Below, in pieces: positions 1 to 11,803 of a DNA stretch of 64,000 bases. This DNA is from Massilia sp. R2A-15 (GTDB lineage Bacteria > Pseudomonadota > Gammaproteobacteria > Burkholderiales > Burkholderiaceae_D), in the NCBI RefSeq assembly GCF_030704305.1, contig NZ_CP131935.1, positions 2,790,001-2,854,000 of the forward strand. Reading direction: 5' to 3'. The position numbers were made by a program, and so were the translations under genes. Numbering within the stretch: the first letter of the stretch is position 1; each line of letters begins with the position of its first letter. The notes under the pieces were generated by a model. The model had not been told where the DNA came from. It searched no databases and worked only from the letters and a program-made list of their open reading frames with translations.

Positions 1-422
1 CAGAAGACTCCGAACAGTTTGAGGGCGGTGACGAAAGTGAGGAACAGGCTGGCCGCCAGCACGGTGGCCGCGCTCTTGCGAGCCGAGTCCTTGTCCAGGC
101 CCATGTGCAGGTCCATGAACAGGTGGCGCAGGCCGGCGCAGAAGTGCTGGAAGTAAGCCCAGCACAGTGCCAGGATCACCAGCTTGACGAGGGGGTGCTG
201 CGCGATGCCGGCGAAGTACTTGAAGGTGTCTTCCGAGAGCAGGCTCATCTGGAAGAGGTAGAGGATGACCGGCAGGGCCACGAACATTGCGAACCCGCTG
301 ATGCGGTGCAGGATCGATACGACGCCGGCCAGCGGCAAGCGGTAGTTGCTCAACTCGGTAACGTGGATGTTACGGAATTGCGGCCGCTGTTTTTTTGGAC
401 CTTCGCGCACGGCTTCGGACAT
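1..422 (-). CDS. sdhC: Succinate dehydrogenase cytochrome b556 subunit (partial at window edge)
   Basis: Membrane anchor of complex II, which passes electrons from succinate to quinone. The reading frame opens with MSEAVREGPKK after a strong GGGAGG ribosome site and gives 140 codons before the window ends, close to the full family length. Three hydrophobic segments are visible. The motif HFCAGLRHLFMD matches the SdhC signature, whose histidines include the haem ligand. The stop codon lies outside the window. The neighbouring TCA genes mdh and acnA fit. Family assignment is secure; only the last residue or two are unseen. Confidence 0.93.
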   Translation of the reverse strand, partial: MSEAVREGPKKQRPQFRNIHVTELSNYRLPLAGVVSILHRISGFAMFVALPVILYLFQMSLLSEDTFKYFAGIAQHPLVKLVILALCWAYFQHFCAGLRHLFMDLHMGLDKDSARKSAATVLAASLFLTFVTALKLFGVF

Positions 423-578
423 GAAACACCTCCCTTAAACTGACAGACAAAAAAGAAAACCCGCTATTTTCGACGATTTATTGCATCGCAACAATATCTA
501 AATCGCCGAACCTGAAAATTTTTCGGTAAACCCACTCATTTTAATCCCATCGGCCTCTCGCTGCTGACCTGCCAGAAT

Positions 579-666
579 GTCGTACCTGCGAAGGCAGGTA
601 CCTATACTGACTCAGCTCCCCTACTCACTTTCGCTCAGCATGGGTACCTGCCTTCGCAGGTACGAC
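579..666. repeat. Dispersed palindromic repeat family A, copy 1
   Basis: An imperfect inverted repeat whose arms read GTCGTACCTGCGAAGGCAGG and its complement, around a centre containing CTCAGCATGGGTACCTGCC. It lies between sdhC and the GntR gene. Related copies are at 10549, 20953, 38332 and 47194, all between genes. It is a REP/MITE-like element; no transposase is seen. Confidence 0.8.
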
Positions 667-689
667 GCGCCTGAATATCGGACCGATAT

Positions 690-1487
690 TTACGACAATT
701 CGTTCTGGTAATGATGGTGCGCGGTCAGATAAAGCCCGCGGCGCAGTTCGACCGCCTTGTCGCCGTACGTGAACGACACCCGCTCGGCGCACAGCAGCGG
801 CGTGCCCTCGCCCACCCCGAGCAGCGCGGCCGCGTCAGGCTCGGCGCCGACCGCGCGGATCTTCTCCGTGGCGCGGATCATGCGCGTGCCGAACTCGGAC
901 TCGAACAGGCCGTACATCGGCCCCTTGTACTGGTCGAGGCGCTCGGCCGTCAGCCCCTTGAAGATGGCGCCAGGCAGCCACAGCTCTTCGAGGATGGTCG
1001 GCGCGCCGTCGAACGACATCAGGCGCTTGATGAAAATGACGGCGTCGCCCGCCTTCAGATCGAGCAGGCCCGCCACTTCGGGCGGCGCGCGCAGGCGCCT
1101 GACCTCGAGGATGCGGTTGTCGGGATGGTGCGGCACGCCTTCGTCGGGCACCAGCTTGAGGAAGCGGAAGTGGGCGCGCTCTTCATGGTGGGTCGACACG
1201 AACGTGCCCTTGCCCTGCCTGCGCATCACCAGGTTCTCGGCCGCCAGCTCATCGATCGCCTTGCGCACCGTGCCCTGGCTGACCTTGAAGCGGGCCGCCA
1301 GTTCGACTTCGCTGGGAATCAGTTCGCCCGGCTTCCACTCGCCCGATTGCAGGCTTTGCGTGAGCAGCGCCTTGATCTGCTGGTACAGCGGGCTGAAAGT
1401 CGGCAGGTTGCCGGATCCGCCGCCCTGCGCGCCAGCCCCGCTGGGCGTGCTCGCATCGTCGGTCGGCTGGGACGGGAGTGAATTCAT
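690..1487 (-). CDS. GntR-family (HutC-type) transcriptional regulator
   Basis: A 265-residue regulator. An N-terminal winged helix-turn-helix covers about residues 30-95 (PLYQQIKALL, then IPSEVELAARFKVSQGTVRKA). The rest looks like the UTRA effector-binding domain of HutC-type GntR proteins. A longer frame reaches 1562, but that start has no ribosome site and would lie on top of the palindrome at 1546-1561, so MNSLPSQ is preferred. The gene is divergent from mdh and sits inside the sdh-mdh-acnA block. It probably controls these TCA genes and itself (inference); the effector is unknown. Confidence 0.85.
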   Translation of the reverse strand: MNSLPSQPTDDASTPSGAGAQGGGSGNLPTFSPLYQQIKALLTQSLQSGEWKPGELIPSEVELAARFKVSQGTVRKAIDELAAENLVMRRQGKGTFVSTHHEERAHFRFLKLVPDEGVPHHPDNRILEVRRLRAPPEVAGLLDLKAGDAVIFIKRLMSFDGAPTILEELWLPGAIFKGLTAERLDQYKGPMYGLFESEFGTRMIRATEKIRAVGAEPDAAALLGVGEGTPLLCAERVSFTYGDKAVELRRGLYLTAHHHYQNELS

Positions 1488-1545
1488 AGACCGCGATTTC
1501 ACCACAATTGGGCTTTCCAGTCCAGCAATAACCCGAAAAATTAGC

Positions 1546-1601
1546 TGTCTTATATAAGACATATGATATAAATTGACAGATGACTCTGCCGAGCCTACAC
1601 T
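1546..1601 (+). promoter_or_regulatory. mdh promoter with GntR-type operator
   Basis: TGTCTTATATAAGACA at 1546-1561 is a perfect 16-bp palindrome. Twelve bp downstream lie TTGACA (1573-1578) and TACACT (1596-1601) with a 17-bp spacer, a near-ideal sigma-70 promoter reading into mdh. The palindrome also lies upstream of the GntR gene, so it is the obvious operator for that protein. Confidence 0.7.
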
Positions 1602-1756
1602 CGCGGTCGATCCGGCTTGTGCACGCGCCGACCGCGGCCCCGCCGACGGTTGCTCGATGTGCAGTTTTGGTATGATTGCAGTTTTTCCCGGCCGACGCTC
1701 GGGAACAAGCGTATCCTCGGCTTCGACCGTTTTTCTTTCCCACTTTGGAGATTCTC

Positions 1757-2746
1757 ATGGCTAAAACCCCAATGCGCGTTGCCGTTACCGGCGCCGCCGG
1801 CCAGATCGGCTATTCCCTGCTGTTCCGCATCGCTAACGGCGACATGCTGGGCAAAGACCAGCCGGTCATCCTGCAACTGCTGGAAATCCCCGACGAGAAA
1901 GCCCAGAAAGCGCTCAAAGGCGTGATGATGGAAATCGACGACTGCGCATTCCCGCTGCTGGCCGGCATGACCGCGCACAGCGACCCGATGACCGCGTTCA
2001 AGGACGCCGATTTCGCCCTGCTGGTTGGCGCGCGTCCACGCGGCCCAGGCATGGAGCGCAAGGACCTGCTCGAAGCGAACGCCCAGATCTTCACCGTGCA
2101 GGGCAAGGCGCTCGACGCCGTCGCCTCGCGCAACGTCAAGGTGCTGGTGGTCGGCAACCCGGCCAACACCAACGCCTACATCGCCATGAAATCGGCGCCG
2201 TCGCTGCCGGCCAAGAACTTCACCGCCATGCTGCGCCTGGACCACAACCGCGCCCTGTCGCAAGTGGCCGCCAAGACCGGCAAGCCAGTCGCCTCGATCG
2301 AGAAGCTGGCCGTGTGGGGCAACCACTCGCCGACGATGTACGCCGACTACCGCTTCGCCACCATCGATGGCAAGTCGGTCAAGGACATGATCAACGACGA
2401 CGCCTGGAACCGCGACACCTTCCTGCCAACCGTCGGCAAGCGCGGCGCGGCGATCATCGAAGCGCGCGGCCTGTCGTCGGCGGCGTCGGCTGCCAACGCG
2501 GCGATCGACCACATGCACGACTGGCACTTGGGCACCGGCGGCAAGTGGACCACCATGGGCATCCCGTCGGACGGCTCGTACGGCATCCCGAAGGACACCA
2601 TGTTCGGCTTCCCGGTCACGGTTGAAAACGGCGAGTACAAGATCGTCCAGGGCCTGGCCATCGACGAGTTCTCGCAAGAGCGCATCAACCTCACGCTCAA
2701 GGAACTGACCGAAGAGCGCGAAGGCGTCGCCCACCTGCTGGCCTAA
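1757..2746 (+). CDS. mdh: Malate dehydrogenase (NAD)
   Basis: Interconverts malate and oxaloacetate in the TCA cycle. The 329-residue length matches the cytosolic-type bacterial MDH. Visible features are the N-terminal dinucleotide loop [13 protein letters not shown], the substrate-loop region [15 protein letters not shown] and the catalytic histidine H190 in WGNHSP. The start [12 protein letters not shown] follows GGAG with 6-nt spacing; an upstream in-frame extension lacks a ribosome site. Transcribed from the promoter at 1573-1601 and followed by a CitE-like gene on the same strand. Confidence 0.97.
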   Translation: MAKTPMRVAVTGAAGQIGYSLLFRIANGDMLGKDQPVILQLLEIPDEKAQKALKGVMMEIDDCAFPLLAGMTAHSDPMTAFKDADFALLVGARPRGPGMERKDLLEANAQIFTVQGKALDAVASRNVKVLVVGNPANTNAYIAMKSAPSLPAKNFTAMLRLDHNRALSQVAAKTGKPVASIEKLAVWGNHSPTMYADYRFATIDGKSVKDMINDDAWNRDTFLPTVGKRGAAIIEARGLSSAASAANAAIDHMHDWHLGTGGKWTTMGIPSDGSYGIPKDTMFGFPVTVENGEYKIVQGLAIDEFSQERINLTLKELTEEREGVAHLLA

Positions 2747-2849
2747 GCAGAACGCGGCGCGCCACGTGGAGCCATCCAGCCCACCAGTTCGCCGCAAGCC
2801 CCGTGCCGCCCCGAGCGGCACGGGCGCTGTCGCACCTCAAACATCCCGC

Positions 2850-3848
2850 ATGCATCCTTCCGAAGTCCTCTTTCAAGGCAAGCGCCAGCCGCTGCTGCTG
2901 CCCGCCTGCGACCATTACGCCGGCTCCGAAAAGCTGATGCGCAAGTCGATGGCGCTGCAGCAGGAGCTCGGGCCGCTGTTCGACATCACCTTCGACTGCG
3001 AAGACGGCGCCGCCGCCGGCTTTGAAAAGGAGCATGCCCAGCTGGTTGCCGCGCTGATCAACGATGAAGGCAACCGCTTCAACCGCATCGGCGCGCGCGT
3101 GCACGATCCGCGCAGCACCCATTTCGCCGCCGACGTCGCGGCCATCGTCGGCGCCTGCGCCAACAAGCTCGCGTACTTGGTAATCCCGAAGGTCGAAAGC
3201 CTGTCGGACGTCACCCGCGTGATCGAATTCGTCAACCGCTACGCCGCGCCCGCGGGCCGCGCCAGCCTGCCGATCCACGTGCTGATCGAAACCCACGGCG
3301 CCCTGCGCGACGCCTGGGATATCGCCGCCCTGCCGCAGGTCGAATGCCTGTCGTTCGGGATCATGGATTTCGTCTCGGCCCACTACGGCGCCATTCCCGG
3401 CAGCGCGATGCGCACCCCGGGCCAGTTCACCCACCCGCTGGTGGTGCGCGCCAAACTGGAGGTCGTCGCGGCATGCCACGCCCACGGCAAGGTGCCGTCG
3501 CATAATGTGACCACCGAAATCAAGGACAGCGCGGTGGTCGCCAATGACGCCACCCGCGCCGCCGGCGAGTTCGGCTTCACGCGCATGTGGAGCATTCACC
3601 CCGACCAGATCAAGCCGATCATCAAGGCCTTCACGCCGCGCCTGTCGGAAGTGAACGAGGCCGCGAACATCCTCACCGAGGCGATCAACGCCAACTGGGG
3701 CCCGATTTCCCAGCACGGCCGGCTGCACGACCGGGCCAGCTATCGCTATTTCTGGACCGTCCTGCAGCGCGCCAAGCTGGCCGGCCTGGCGCTGCCCGAT
3801 AACGCGGCGGCGCTCGTCAACTACGCAACACAACCGGAAGCCACTTAA
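2850..3848 (+). CDS. HpcH/HpaI aldolase / CitE-like lyase family protein
   Basis: A 332-residue TIM-barrel protein of the citrate lyase beta-subunit-like family, which makes or cleaves CoA-ester or acid C-C bonds using a divalent metal. FDITFDCEDGAAAGFEKEH carries the acidic metal ligand, followed by RIGARVHDPRS, IETHGALRD and the long SFGIMDFVSAHYGA segment. The start MHPSEVLFQG is chosen because homologues begin here; the extension to 2766 is low-complexity. The stop overlaps the next ATG by one base (TAATG). The substrate is not evident; malyl- or citramalyl-CoA chemistry is possible. Confidence 0.8.
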   Translation: MHPSEVLFQGKRQPLLLPACDHYAGSEKLMRKSMALQQELGPLFDITFDCEDGAAAGFEKEHAQLVAALINDEGNRFNRIGARVHDPRSTHFAADVAAIVGACANKLAYLVIPKVESLSDVTRVIEFVNRYAAPAGRASLPIHVLIETHGALRDAWDIAALPQVECLSFGIMDFVSAHYGAIPGSAMRTPGQFTHPLVVRAKLEVVAACHAHGKVPSHNVTTEIKDSAVVANDATRAAGEFGFTRMWSIHPDQIKPIIKAFTPRLSEVNEAANILTEAINANWGPISQHGRLHDRASYRYFWTVLQRAKLAGLALPDNAAALVNYATQPEAT

Positions 3849-4708
3849 TGTCCAATACTTTCAAGCAGTCCCTGATCGCCGCAAGCCTTGCGCTGGCCGC
3901 CGCCAGCCTGTGCGCCGCGCCCGCCTTCGCCGCGGCGCAAAAGAAGCCGGCCAAGGCCGCCAAGACCGTCAAGGCCAAGGCCGCGCAGGAAGAAGCGATC
4001 CCGGACGGACCGGACGCCGATATCACCGACACCACCACCACCGAGTACAGCTGCGAACTCGGTAACAAGGTCACGATCTACCATAACGACAACGACGATT
4101 CGCACATCGCGCTGCGCTGGAAGAAGCGCATCCACCGGCTGGAAAAAGTCGGCACGACCACCGGCGCGCAGCGTTACGAGAACACCACGTTCGGCCTGCT
4201 GTGGATCGGCATCCCGTCGAAGGGCATGCTGCTCGACGCCAAACTGAACCGCCAGCTGGCCAACGAATGCAAGGACGCCGATCAGTCGCGTCCCGATTTC
4301 GTGCCGGCCGCGCGGGTCGCGAAGACCGTCTCGACCAAGGTGAAGGAAGTCGTCGAGCCGATCGTGCCGCCGCTGCCGGCCGCGGCTGCCGCGGCTGCCG
4401 CGGCACCTGCCGCTGCAACTGCTCCTGCCGCTGCAACTGCTCCTGCCGCTGCAGCTGCTCCTGCCGCCGCGACTGTTCCTGCAGCTGCTCCTGCCGCTGC
4501 AGCTGCTCCTGCCGCTGCAACTGCACCTGCCGCTGCAACTGCTCCCGCCGCTGCAACTGCTCCTGCCGCCGCGACTGCTCCTGCAGCCGCAACTGCTCCT
4601 GCCGCAGCCGTGGTCGAACCAGCCGTGGCGCCGCAACCGGCGCCGCAGCCGCAGCCGGCGCCGGCCCCTGCCCCGGCCGCAGCCGAACCAAAAGCCACAC
4701 CGATTTAA
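3848..4708 (+). CDS. Secreted MliC-like protein with Ala/Pro hexapeptide repeat tail
   Basis: 286 residues. Residues 1-29 form a Sec signal peptide ending AFA. Residues about 65-135 resemble the C-type lysozyme inhibitor (MliC) fold: [16 protein letters not shown], then [15 protein letters not shown] and [17 protein letters not shown]. Residues 187-256 are about twelve tandem PAAATA-type hexapeptides, followed by a [13 protein letters not shown] tail, a likely extended linker in the envelope. Translationally coupled to the CitE-like gene and ends 32 bp before acnA. Lysozyme inhibition is only a guess from fold similarity. Confidence 0.6.
   Translation: MSNTFKQSLIAASLALAAASLCAAPAFAAAQKKPAKAAKTVKAKAAQEEAIPDGPDADITDTTTTEYSCELGNKVTIYHNDNDDSHIALRWKKRIHRLEKVGTTTGAQRYENTTFGLLWIGIPSKGMLLDAKLNRQLANECKDADQSRPDFVPAARVAKTVSTKVKEVVEPIVPPLPAAAAAAAAAPAAATAPAAATAPAAAAAPAAATVPAAAPAAAAAPAAATAPAAATAPAAATAPAAATAPAAATAPAAAVVEPAVAPQPAPQPQPAPAPAPAAAEPKATPI
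4406..4615 (+). repeat. In-frame 18-bp coding minisatellite (PAAATA units)
   Basis: About twelve near-identical 18-bp units encode P-A-A-A-(T/A)-(A/V); one unit is shortened to four codons (PAAA at residues 211-214). Unit-number changes would stay in frame, so length variation between strains is expected. Confidence 0.85.
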
Positions 4709-4740
4709 TCGAACAACAAAACACCACTGAAGGAGAGGTC

Positions 4741-7452
<2,712 letters not shown>

Positions 7453-7471
7453 GCAAGCCGCGTCGCACATG

Positions 7472-7502
7472 AAAAACGCCGGATTCGTCCGGCGTTTTTT
7501 TC
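7472..7502 (+). terminator. Intrinsic terminator after acnA
   Basis: AAAAACGCCGGA-TTCG-TCCGGCG followed by seven T: a stem with a TTCG loop directly after acnA. Confidence 0.9.
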
Positions 7503-7553
7503 TTGGGCGCCAGCTTTCTTTCCTACGCGAACCACTGATTCTAAAGGGAGGGA

Positions 7554-7640
7554 TTGTCGAAATCCTTTACAGCGATCGCGCCATTGCTTTGCCCTTCCAT
7601 GAGCGCCAGAGCCAGTTTGGTTCCCGGCACAATGTTTGCT
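7554..7640 (+). promoter_or_regulatory. Upstream activating motif plus sigma-54 promoter of PEP-CTERM gene 1
   Basis: TTGTCGAAATCCTTTACAG (7554-7572) is followed 72 bp later by a -24/-12 element CGGCAC-AATGT-TTGCT (GG at 7626-7627, GC at 7638-7639). The same arrangement precedes the second PEP-CTERM gene at 51319-51417. PEP-CTERM genes are known to be controlled by the PrsK/PrsR pair with sigma-54; the 19-bp motif is a good candidate PrsR site. Confidence 0.75.
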
Positions 7641-7708
7641 TGTTAAATCCTCCGTTTCGCTCTTCTCGTTGAACAACGCTATGAACAACAAATTCACAGG
7701 AGAATACT

Positions 7709-9058
7709 ATGGAGAAAAAAAATCCCCCGACTAGGCTCAAGCAGGGGAAAATCATCCTGTCGGCCTTCCTCGGCTGCTTGTGCGCCCTGCAGGGAAGTCC
7801 TGCGACCGCCGGGATTGCCTACACGGGACTCAACGCTTCCGAATATTATTTCCAGGATTCTGCCGCCAGCCTCCAGTTCACGCAGGCCAGCATTTCCTTT
7901 TCCATGGCAAGCCAGGCGCAAACGGATTTCGACAGCGTCACCCTGACGACCCCACTCGGCGCGGCAACCTCATATGCCTATCGGCCGCGCCTCGTTTCGA
8001 ACGGGACATACAGCGCGGGTATCACCGGAGGGGTGCAAAGCGGCAGCGATGCGACGGCGGCGATGGCGCAAATGAACGCAGCGTTTCCATTTGGCACCTA
8101 CACAATCGAGGCCGCCAACAGTTCAACCGGCGCCAGGCAGACGGCACGACTGGATTACGATTTCAATCATTGGCCGACAGTGCCCGGCGGCCTGGGCGAA
8201 ATCGCCATTCCGGCGATGAGCGCATCGAGTTATGCCACGCTGCAGGGCGTCAACGCCACGGTGCAACACTCGTTGAATTTCAATTCCTTCGTCGCCGATG
8301 GCATTCCGCTGTCGCCGGGAGAAGTCACGCCCTCAGTCAGGGTCGCCATTTACAAGGAAGACGGATCGCCCGTCTATGTCTCGGCGCCCATGCCGATGAC
8401 GACCACCAGCCTTTTACTGCCCGCCAACACGCTTGCGGGCAACACAAAATACCAATATGTCCTTCAATTCAGTAATCTCGACCATTGCGGAGGAGCGCTC
8501 AACTGTGGCACCGGCAACCCGGTCGGCTTCTATCGCAATTTCATTACGAGCACGCTGGGCCAATTCACGACCGGGCCAATCAACGGATCGGTCACCTCGT
8601 TGACGCTGCAAGGGGGCACTGCGAACAATCCGACGCCGCTGACGCACCAGGGCGAGATCGGACAATTGAACGGAACCATCGGTGGCGTCGGGTCGATGGC
8701 GTTTTACGAATTCTATTGGCAGGGCGGCCTGTTCCGGGCGAATTCGGTTCTGACCGACGCCGACCCGCAGGCGATCTTCGAGTTCGCGCTGCTCGATGCG
8801 ATTGGCGTCGAACTGGACAAGCTTGCGCTGAATGCAGCCGATAATTTCACGGGAGACTTGCAGCGGTTCCTGAACCCGGGAACCTATCGCGTCGGCCTGA
8901 GGTCGGTGACGGAATTCGATCCGGCATACGTCATCACCTTCGATACGCCGATCAGGGGCAATGCCGTGCCGGAGCCAGGTACGGCGGCCCTCGCCGCGCT
9001 GGCCGCCGCCATCATGGCGCTTGCACGCCGGCGGCGGACAGCGCCGGCGCGCGGGTGA
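7709..9058 (+). CDS. PEP-CTERM sorting domain protein
   Basis: A 449-residue exported protein. An N-terminal signal peptide ends near PATA (about residue 34). The body is rich in Gly, Ser and Thr with a CGGALNCGTG loop. The C-terminus carries the exosortase signal: VPEPGT, a hydrophobic stretch (AALAALAAAIMAL) and ARRRR. It should be cleaved by exosortase and released to the surface or biofilm matrix. A good AGGAGA ribosome site precedes the ATG. Its function is unknown. The sigma-54 promoter indicates co-regulation with the other PEP-CTERM gene. No exosortase gene is in the window. Confidence 0.9.
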   Translation: MEKKNPPTRLKQGKIILSAFLGCLCALQGSPATAGIAYTGLNASEYYFQDSAASLQFTQASISFSMASQAQTDFDSVTLTTPLGAATSYAYRPRLVSNGTYSAGITGGVQSGSDATAAMAQMNAAFPFGTYTIEAANSSTGARQTARLDYDFNHWPTVPGGLGEIAIPAMSASSYATLQGVNATVQHSLNFNSFVADGIPLSPGEVTPSVRVAIYKEDGSPVYVSAPMPMTTTSLLLPANTLAGNTKYQYVLQFSNLDHCGGALNCGTGNPVGFYRNFITSTLGQFTTGPINGSVTSLTLQGGTANNPTPLTHQGEIGQLNGTIGGVGSMAFYEFYWQGGLFRANSVLTDADPQAIFEFALLDAIGVELDKLALNAADNFTGDLQRFLNPGTYRVGLRSVTEFDPAYVITFDTPIRGNAVPEPGTAALAALAAAIMALARRRRTAPARG

Positions 9059-9089
9059 CGCGGTTTGGCAAAACGCGCAATCCGATCGA

Positions 9090-9120
9090 AGTGGCCCGCC
9101 CAGCGCGGGCCACTTTTTTT
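9090..9120 (+). terminator. Intrinsic terminator after PEP-CTERM gene 1
   Basis: AGTGGCCCGC-CCA-GCGGGCCACT-type stem ending in seven T, 32 bp after the stop. Confidence 0.9.
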
Positions 9121-9218
9121 CCGGGTTCTTTCGAAGGAGCCCAGCGCGAACCTGAGAGTTCATGGAAGAAGGCCGAATCAACTACAATACGAGTTCAATT
9201 CAATCATCATAAAGCGCC

Positions 9219-10487
9219 ATGCGTCGTCCATCCAAAGATCCATCCAATAGACTCTCTGCCGAGAGCCAGCGCCTCGCCAGCCTTTCACAGGCCATCGCGC
9301 AGGCCGGCAGCCGCATCGAAGAGCGCGTGCTGGAGCAGCAACTGGATACGCAGCTGCAGAAACTGCTCAAGTCGGGCCACCAGGACACCGTCGACGCCAC
9401 CCTCAACATGCTGTTCAAGGATGACCTGAACGGCTACGACACCTTGATGGAAGGCGTCGAAGCGATCAGCGAATCGTCGACCATGACGGAGCTGGTCGAT
9501 GGCGTCGAAACCGGTTGGCAGGCGCTGCTGGTGGCCGCGCCGATCCTGGCCTGGACGCGTTTTTCCATCGGCTCGGGCAACATCCCGGCCGAGCTGCTGA
9601 CCACCCTGTCGGCGCATTTCTCGGCGCACCTGCTGGCCGACGGCACCCGCGTGGCGATGGCGCCGACCTTGTACTCGATCGACCAGCTGCCGCGCACCCA
9701 CGTCGAAGCCTACGCCATCACGCACAAGCTGGCGCAGGCGGCCTTCAAGGGCGGCGGCATCAAGCCGGCCAGCCGGCCGCCGGAAACCGCGCCCTTCCTG
9801 GCCGACACCCGCTACTTGCTGGCCGCGGTCGTGGCGCCGCTGGGCGCGCCGATGTTCCGCTGGCAGGAGACGCAGCACCAGGTCGATTTCGCCGGCGAGC
9901 GAGCGCGCGCGCTGAACCGGTGGCGCGAGCAGGCCACGCCGAACGTCGCGCGGCTGCTGCCGGGCTGCGGCATCGAGCTGCTGCTGCCCGAGGCGTATTA
10001 CGTCGCATGCCGCGAAGCCGACAAGCTGATTCGCCCGGTGTCGATCCGCGCCGCGGTGCATTATCTGACCAACACCCTGGGCATCGAGCCGGGCGACCTG
10101 CGCGCGGTGATCGCCGGCTTCGGCGAGGAATCGGCCGACGGCCAGATCGACGAGTACCGCGTCGGCTTCACCCTGCGCGCGGAGTCCGACGTCATCTACG
10201 GCATCGTGTGGCCGCTGTACGGGCAGGAAGACGAAGACGGCACGCCGGTCGAGGGCCTGGGCAATATCGGCACGGCCGGTGAGCTCGATGCGCCGCGCGC
10301 GCCGATCGACGAGATCATCGCGCACCTGAACGAAGCGGGCGTGACGCACGTGAAGAAGCACAGCGAGCGCTTCGTGGTCGAGTACTGCGACGATTGCGGC
10401 GCGCCCTACTTCGCCGATCCGGCGGGCGACCTGGTGCATGCCGAGATGCCGGAAGATACACCGCAAGGGGGCGAGCACTTCCACTAA
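9219..10487 (+). CDS. DUF2863-like cytoplasmic protein
   Basis: A 422-residue protein without signal peptide or membrane segment. It matches what I remember of the Burkholderiales family DUF2863: an N-terminal helical region (SAESQRLASLSQAIAQAGSRIEERVLEQQL), a central YAITHKLAQAAF segment, and a C-terminal domain ending with a possible metal pair, EYCDDCGAPYF. No enzymatic function is known to me. The start ATG 9219 has only a weak ribosome site. A 27-bp palindrome with a T-run lies just after it and probably terminates it. Confidence 0.65.
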   Translation: MRRPSKDPSNRLSAESQRLASLSQAIAQAGSRIEERVLEQQLDTQLQKLLKSGHQDTVDATLNMLFKDDLNGYDTLMEGVEAISESSTMTELVDGVETGWQALLVAAPILAWTRFSIGSGNIPAELLTTLSAHFSAHLLADGTRVAMAPTLYSIDQLPRTHVEAYAITHKLAQAAFKGGGIKPASRPPETAPFLADTRYLLAAVVAPLGAPMFRWQETQHQVDFAGERARALNRWREQATPNVARLLPGCGIELLLPEAYYVACREADKLIRPVSIRAAVHYLTNTLGIEPGDLRAVIAGFGEESADGQIDEYRVGFTLRAESDVIYGIVWPLYGQEDEDGTPVEGLGNIGTAGELDAPRAPIDEIIAHLNEAGVTHVKKHSERFVVEYCDDCGAPYFADPAGDLVHAEMPEDTPQGGEHFH

Positions 10488-10509
10488 GGCTCGCGGCTGC
10501 GACAAAGAT

Positions 10510-10536
10510 GGGGTCAGGTCCGTGGGACCAGACCCC
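10510..10536. repeat. Dispersed 27-bp palindrome family B, copy 1 (terminator-like)
   Basis: GGGGTCAGGTCC-GTG-GGACCAGACCCC followed by seven T on the plus strand. One of eight related palindromes in the window. Here the T-run makes it look like a working terminator. Confidence 0.85.
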
Positions 10537-10548
10537 TTTTTTTCGCCT

Positions 10549-10624
10549 GTCGTTCCTGCGCAGGCAGGAACCCATGCCGGCTTTGCACATACTCAGCATG
10601 GGCTCCTGCCTGCGCAGGAGCGAC
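10549..10624. repeat. Dispersed palindromic repeat family A, copy 2
   Basis: Arms GTCGTTCCTGCGCAGGCAGG and the complement, centre ACTCAGCATGGGCTCCTGCC. It lies between two convergent genes (DUF2863-like and YbhB-like). Confidence 0.8.
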
Positions 10625-10633
10625 ACCCAGGGT

Positions 10634-11101
10634 CTACGCCTTGTGATAGGTCCCGATCAGCTCCGCCTTGGCCAGCACATGCTTTTCCATCGCCTTCTCC
10701 AGCTGCTGCTTGGTGGGCTGCTTCAGGTCGGGCAGCATGGTGTCGAGCGCGTACAGCTTGAAGAAATAGCGATGACGCCCGATCGGCGGGCACGGTCCGC
10801 CATAGCCGGCGCGCTTCCAGTCGTTCAGCCCGTCGAGCGAGCCGGACGGCGAATGCCTGCCGGCCTGCTCCAGCGCCGATACTTCCGGCCCCAGGTTGTA
10901 CACCACCCAGTGCACCCACGTTCGCTGCGGCGCCGCCGGATCGGGAGCGTCGGGATCGTCGACGATCAGCGCGTAGCTTTTGGTCTCGGCCGGTGCGCCG
11001 GACCAAGCCAGCGGCGGCGAGATGTCGTTGCCTTCACAGGTGTAGATCGGCGGGATCGGCCCGCCGGCGTCGAACGCGGTTGAAGTCAGTGTCAGCGTCA
11101 T
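10634..11101 (-). CDS. YbhB/YbcL family (PEBP, Raf-kinase-inhibitor-like) protein
   Basis: A 155-residue phosphatidylethanolamine-binding-protein fold. Family motifs are YTCEGNDISPPLAW, the ligand-pocket DPDAPDPAAPQRTWVHWV and GPCPPIGRHRYFFKLYALD. Ribosome site GGAGG precedes the ATG. No signal peptide, so cytoplasmic. The physiological role of bacterial members is not established. Confidence 0.92.
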   Translation of the reverse strand: MTLTLTSTAFDAGGPIPPIYTCEGNDISPPLAWSGAPAETKSYALIVDDPDAPDPAAPQRTWVHWVVYNLGPEVSALEQAGRHSPSGSLDGLNDWKRAGYGGPCPPIGRHRYFFKLYALDTMLPDLKQPTKQQLEKAMEKHVLAKAELIGTYHKA

Positions 11102-11265
11102 GGAATCCTCCGCAATGATGTCACGGAGGATTTTGCGCTTTTTTGCGGTTTGGGAGAGCGCGCATTATTTCTGGCGTGCTGTCAACGCGCCGAATTGATG
11201 GGATGCACGCTGATCCAACTTCTCACATAATCAACCATCGCGTATTTGGCACGAAGGCGGACTCC

Positions 11266-11769
11266 ATGAAGATTACCGATGCCGTTGGCAGGCGCTTTCT
11301 TGCTCTGTCATTCTGCATGGCGGCTTGGCTACCAATGCCTGGCCAAGCTGCGGCGCAGCCCGCTTCCATCGGGCAGACATTCAGCCTAGACCAGACCCAT
11401 GATTTTTCTAACTACAAGAGCGTCGTCCGCAAATATATCCAAAAACAAAGACCGCACGCCGCTGAAGATGTCTGCGTGCTGGGACTCATTGCGGACGATC
11501 GGTCCAAATTCGCGTGGGTGCTTTGGGAACAAGGTGGTGAGCTGATCTTATACGAAGACGGCGAAACTGATCTATCGCTCTCTCGACGGCGCTTAAATTT
11601 GAAGAAGGACGTCGTCGCAAGCGAGTCCGATTTGCGCGGCAGCACCTATCTGATCACCAAAGACAGGCTGGAGCAGATACGCAACGCCTGCCATCAGCAC
11701 GGCGCGCAGCTGCACATTACACCGCGCAGCCCCGGGAGGGGCGTTTCGCCTGCGCGCGCCAAACACTGA
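11266..11769 (+). CDS. Exported protein of unknown function, candidate immunity protein
   Basis: 167 residues. A signal peptide occupies about residues 1-27 (RFLALSFCMAAWLPMPGQAAA). The mature part holds two cysteines (DVCVLGL and RNACHQHG) that could form a disulfide. The start MKITDAV is chosen because it gives a clean signal peptide and has AAGGCGG upstream. GC content is visibly lower than in neighbours. It is followed 34 bp later by a gene resembling a cell-wall hydrolase. A periplasmic protein next to a peptidoglycan hydrolase is the usual layout of effector/immunity pairs (inference). Confidence 0.6.
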   Translation: MKITDAVGRRFLALSFCMAAWLPMPGQAAAQPASIGQTFSLDQTHDFSNYKSVVRKYIQKQRPHAAEDVCVLGLIADDRSKFAWVLWEQGGELILYEDGETDLSLSRRRLNLKKDVVASESDLRGSTYLITKDRLEQIRNACHQHGAQLHITPRSPGRGVSPARAKH

Positions 11770-11803
11770 CCCATTTATCCGCTCATTTTTCGAGGTGGCG
11801 CCA

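Noticed and set aside
4406..4615. CRISPR-like array
   Set aside because: The 18-bp units are contiguous with no spacers and lie in a coding frame. No other regularly spaced repeats were seen in the window.
4201..4740. Cys/Arg-rich in-frame extension upstream of acnA
   Set aside because: It is the +1 frame of the PAAATA repeat in the previous gene; acnA has a strong ribosome site at 4731-4738 and family-length from 4741.
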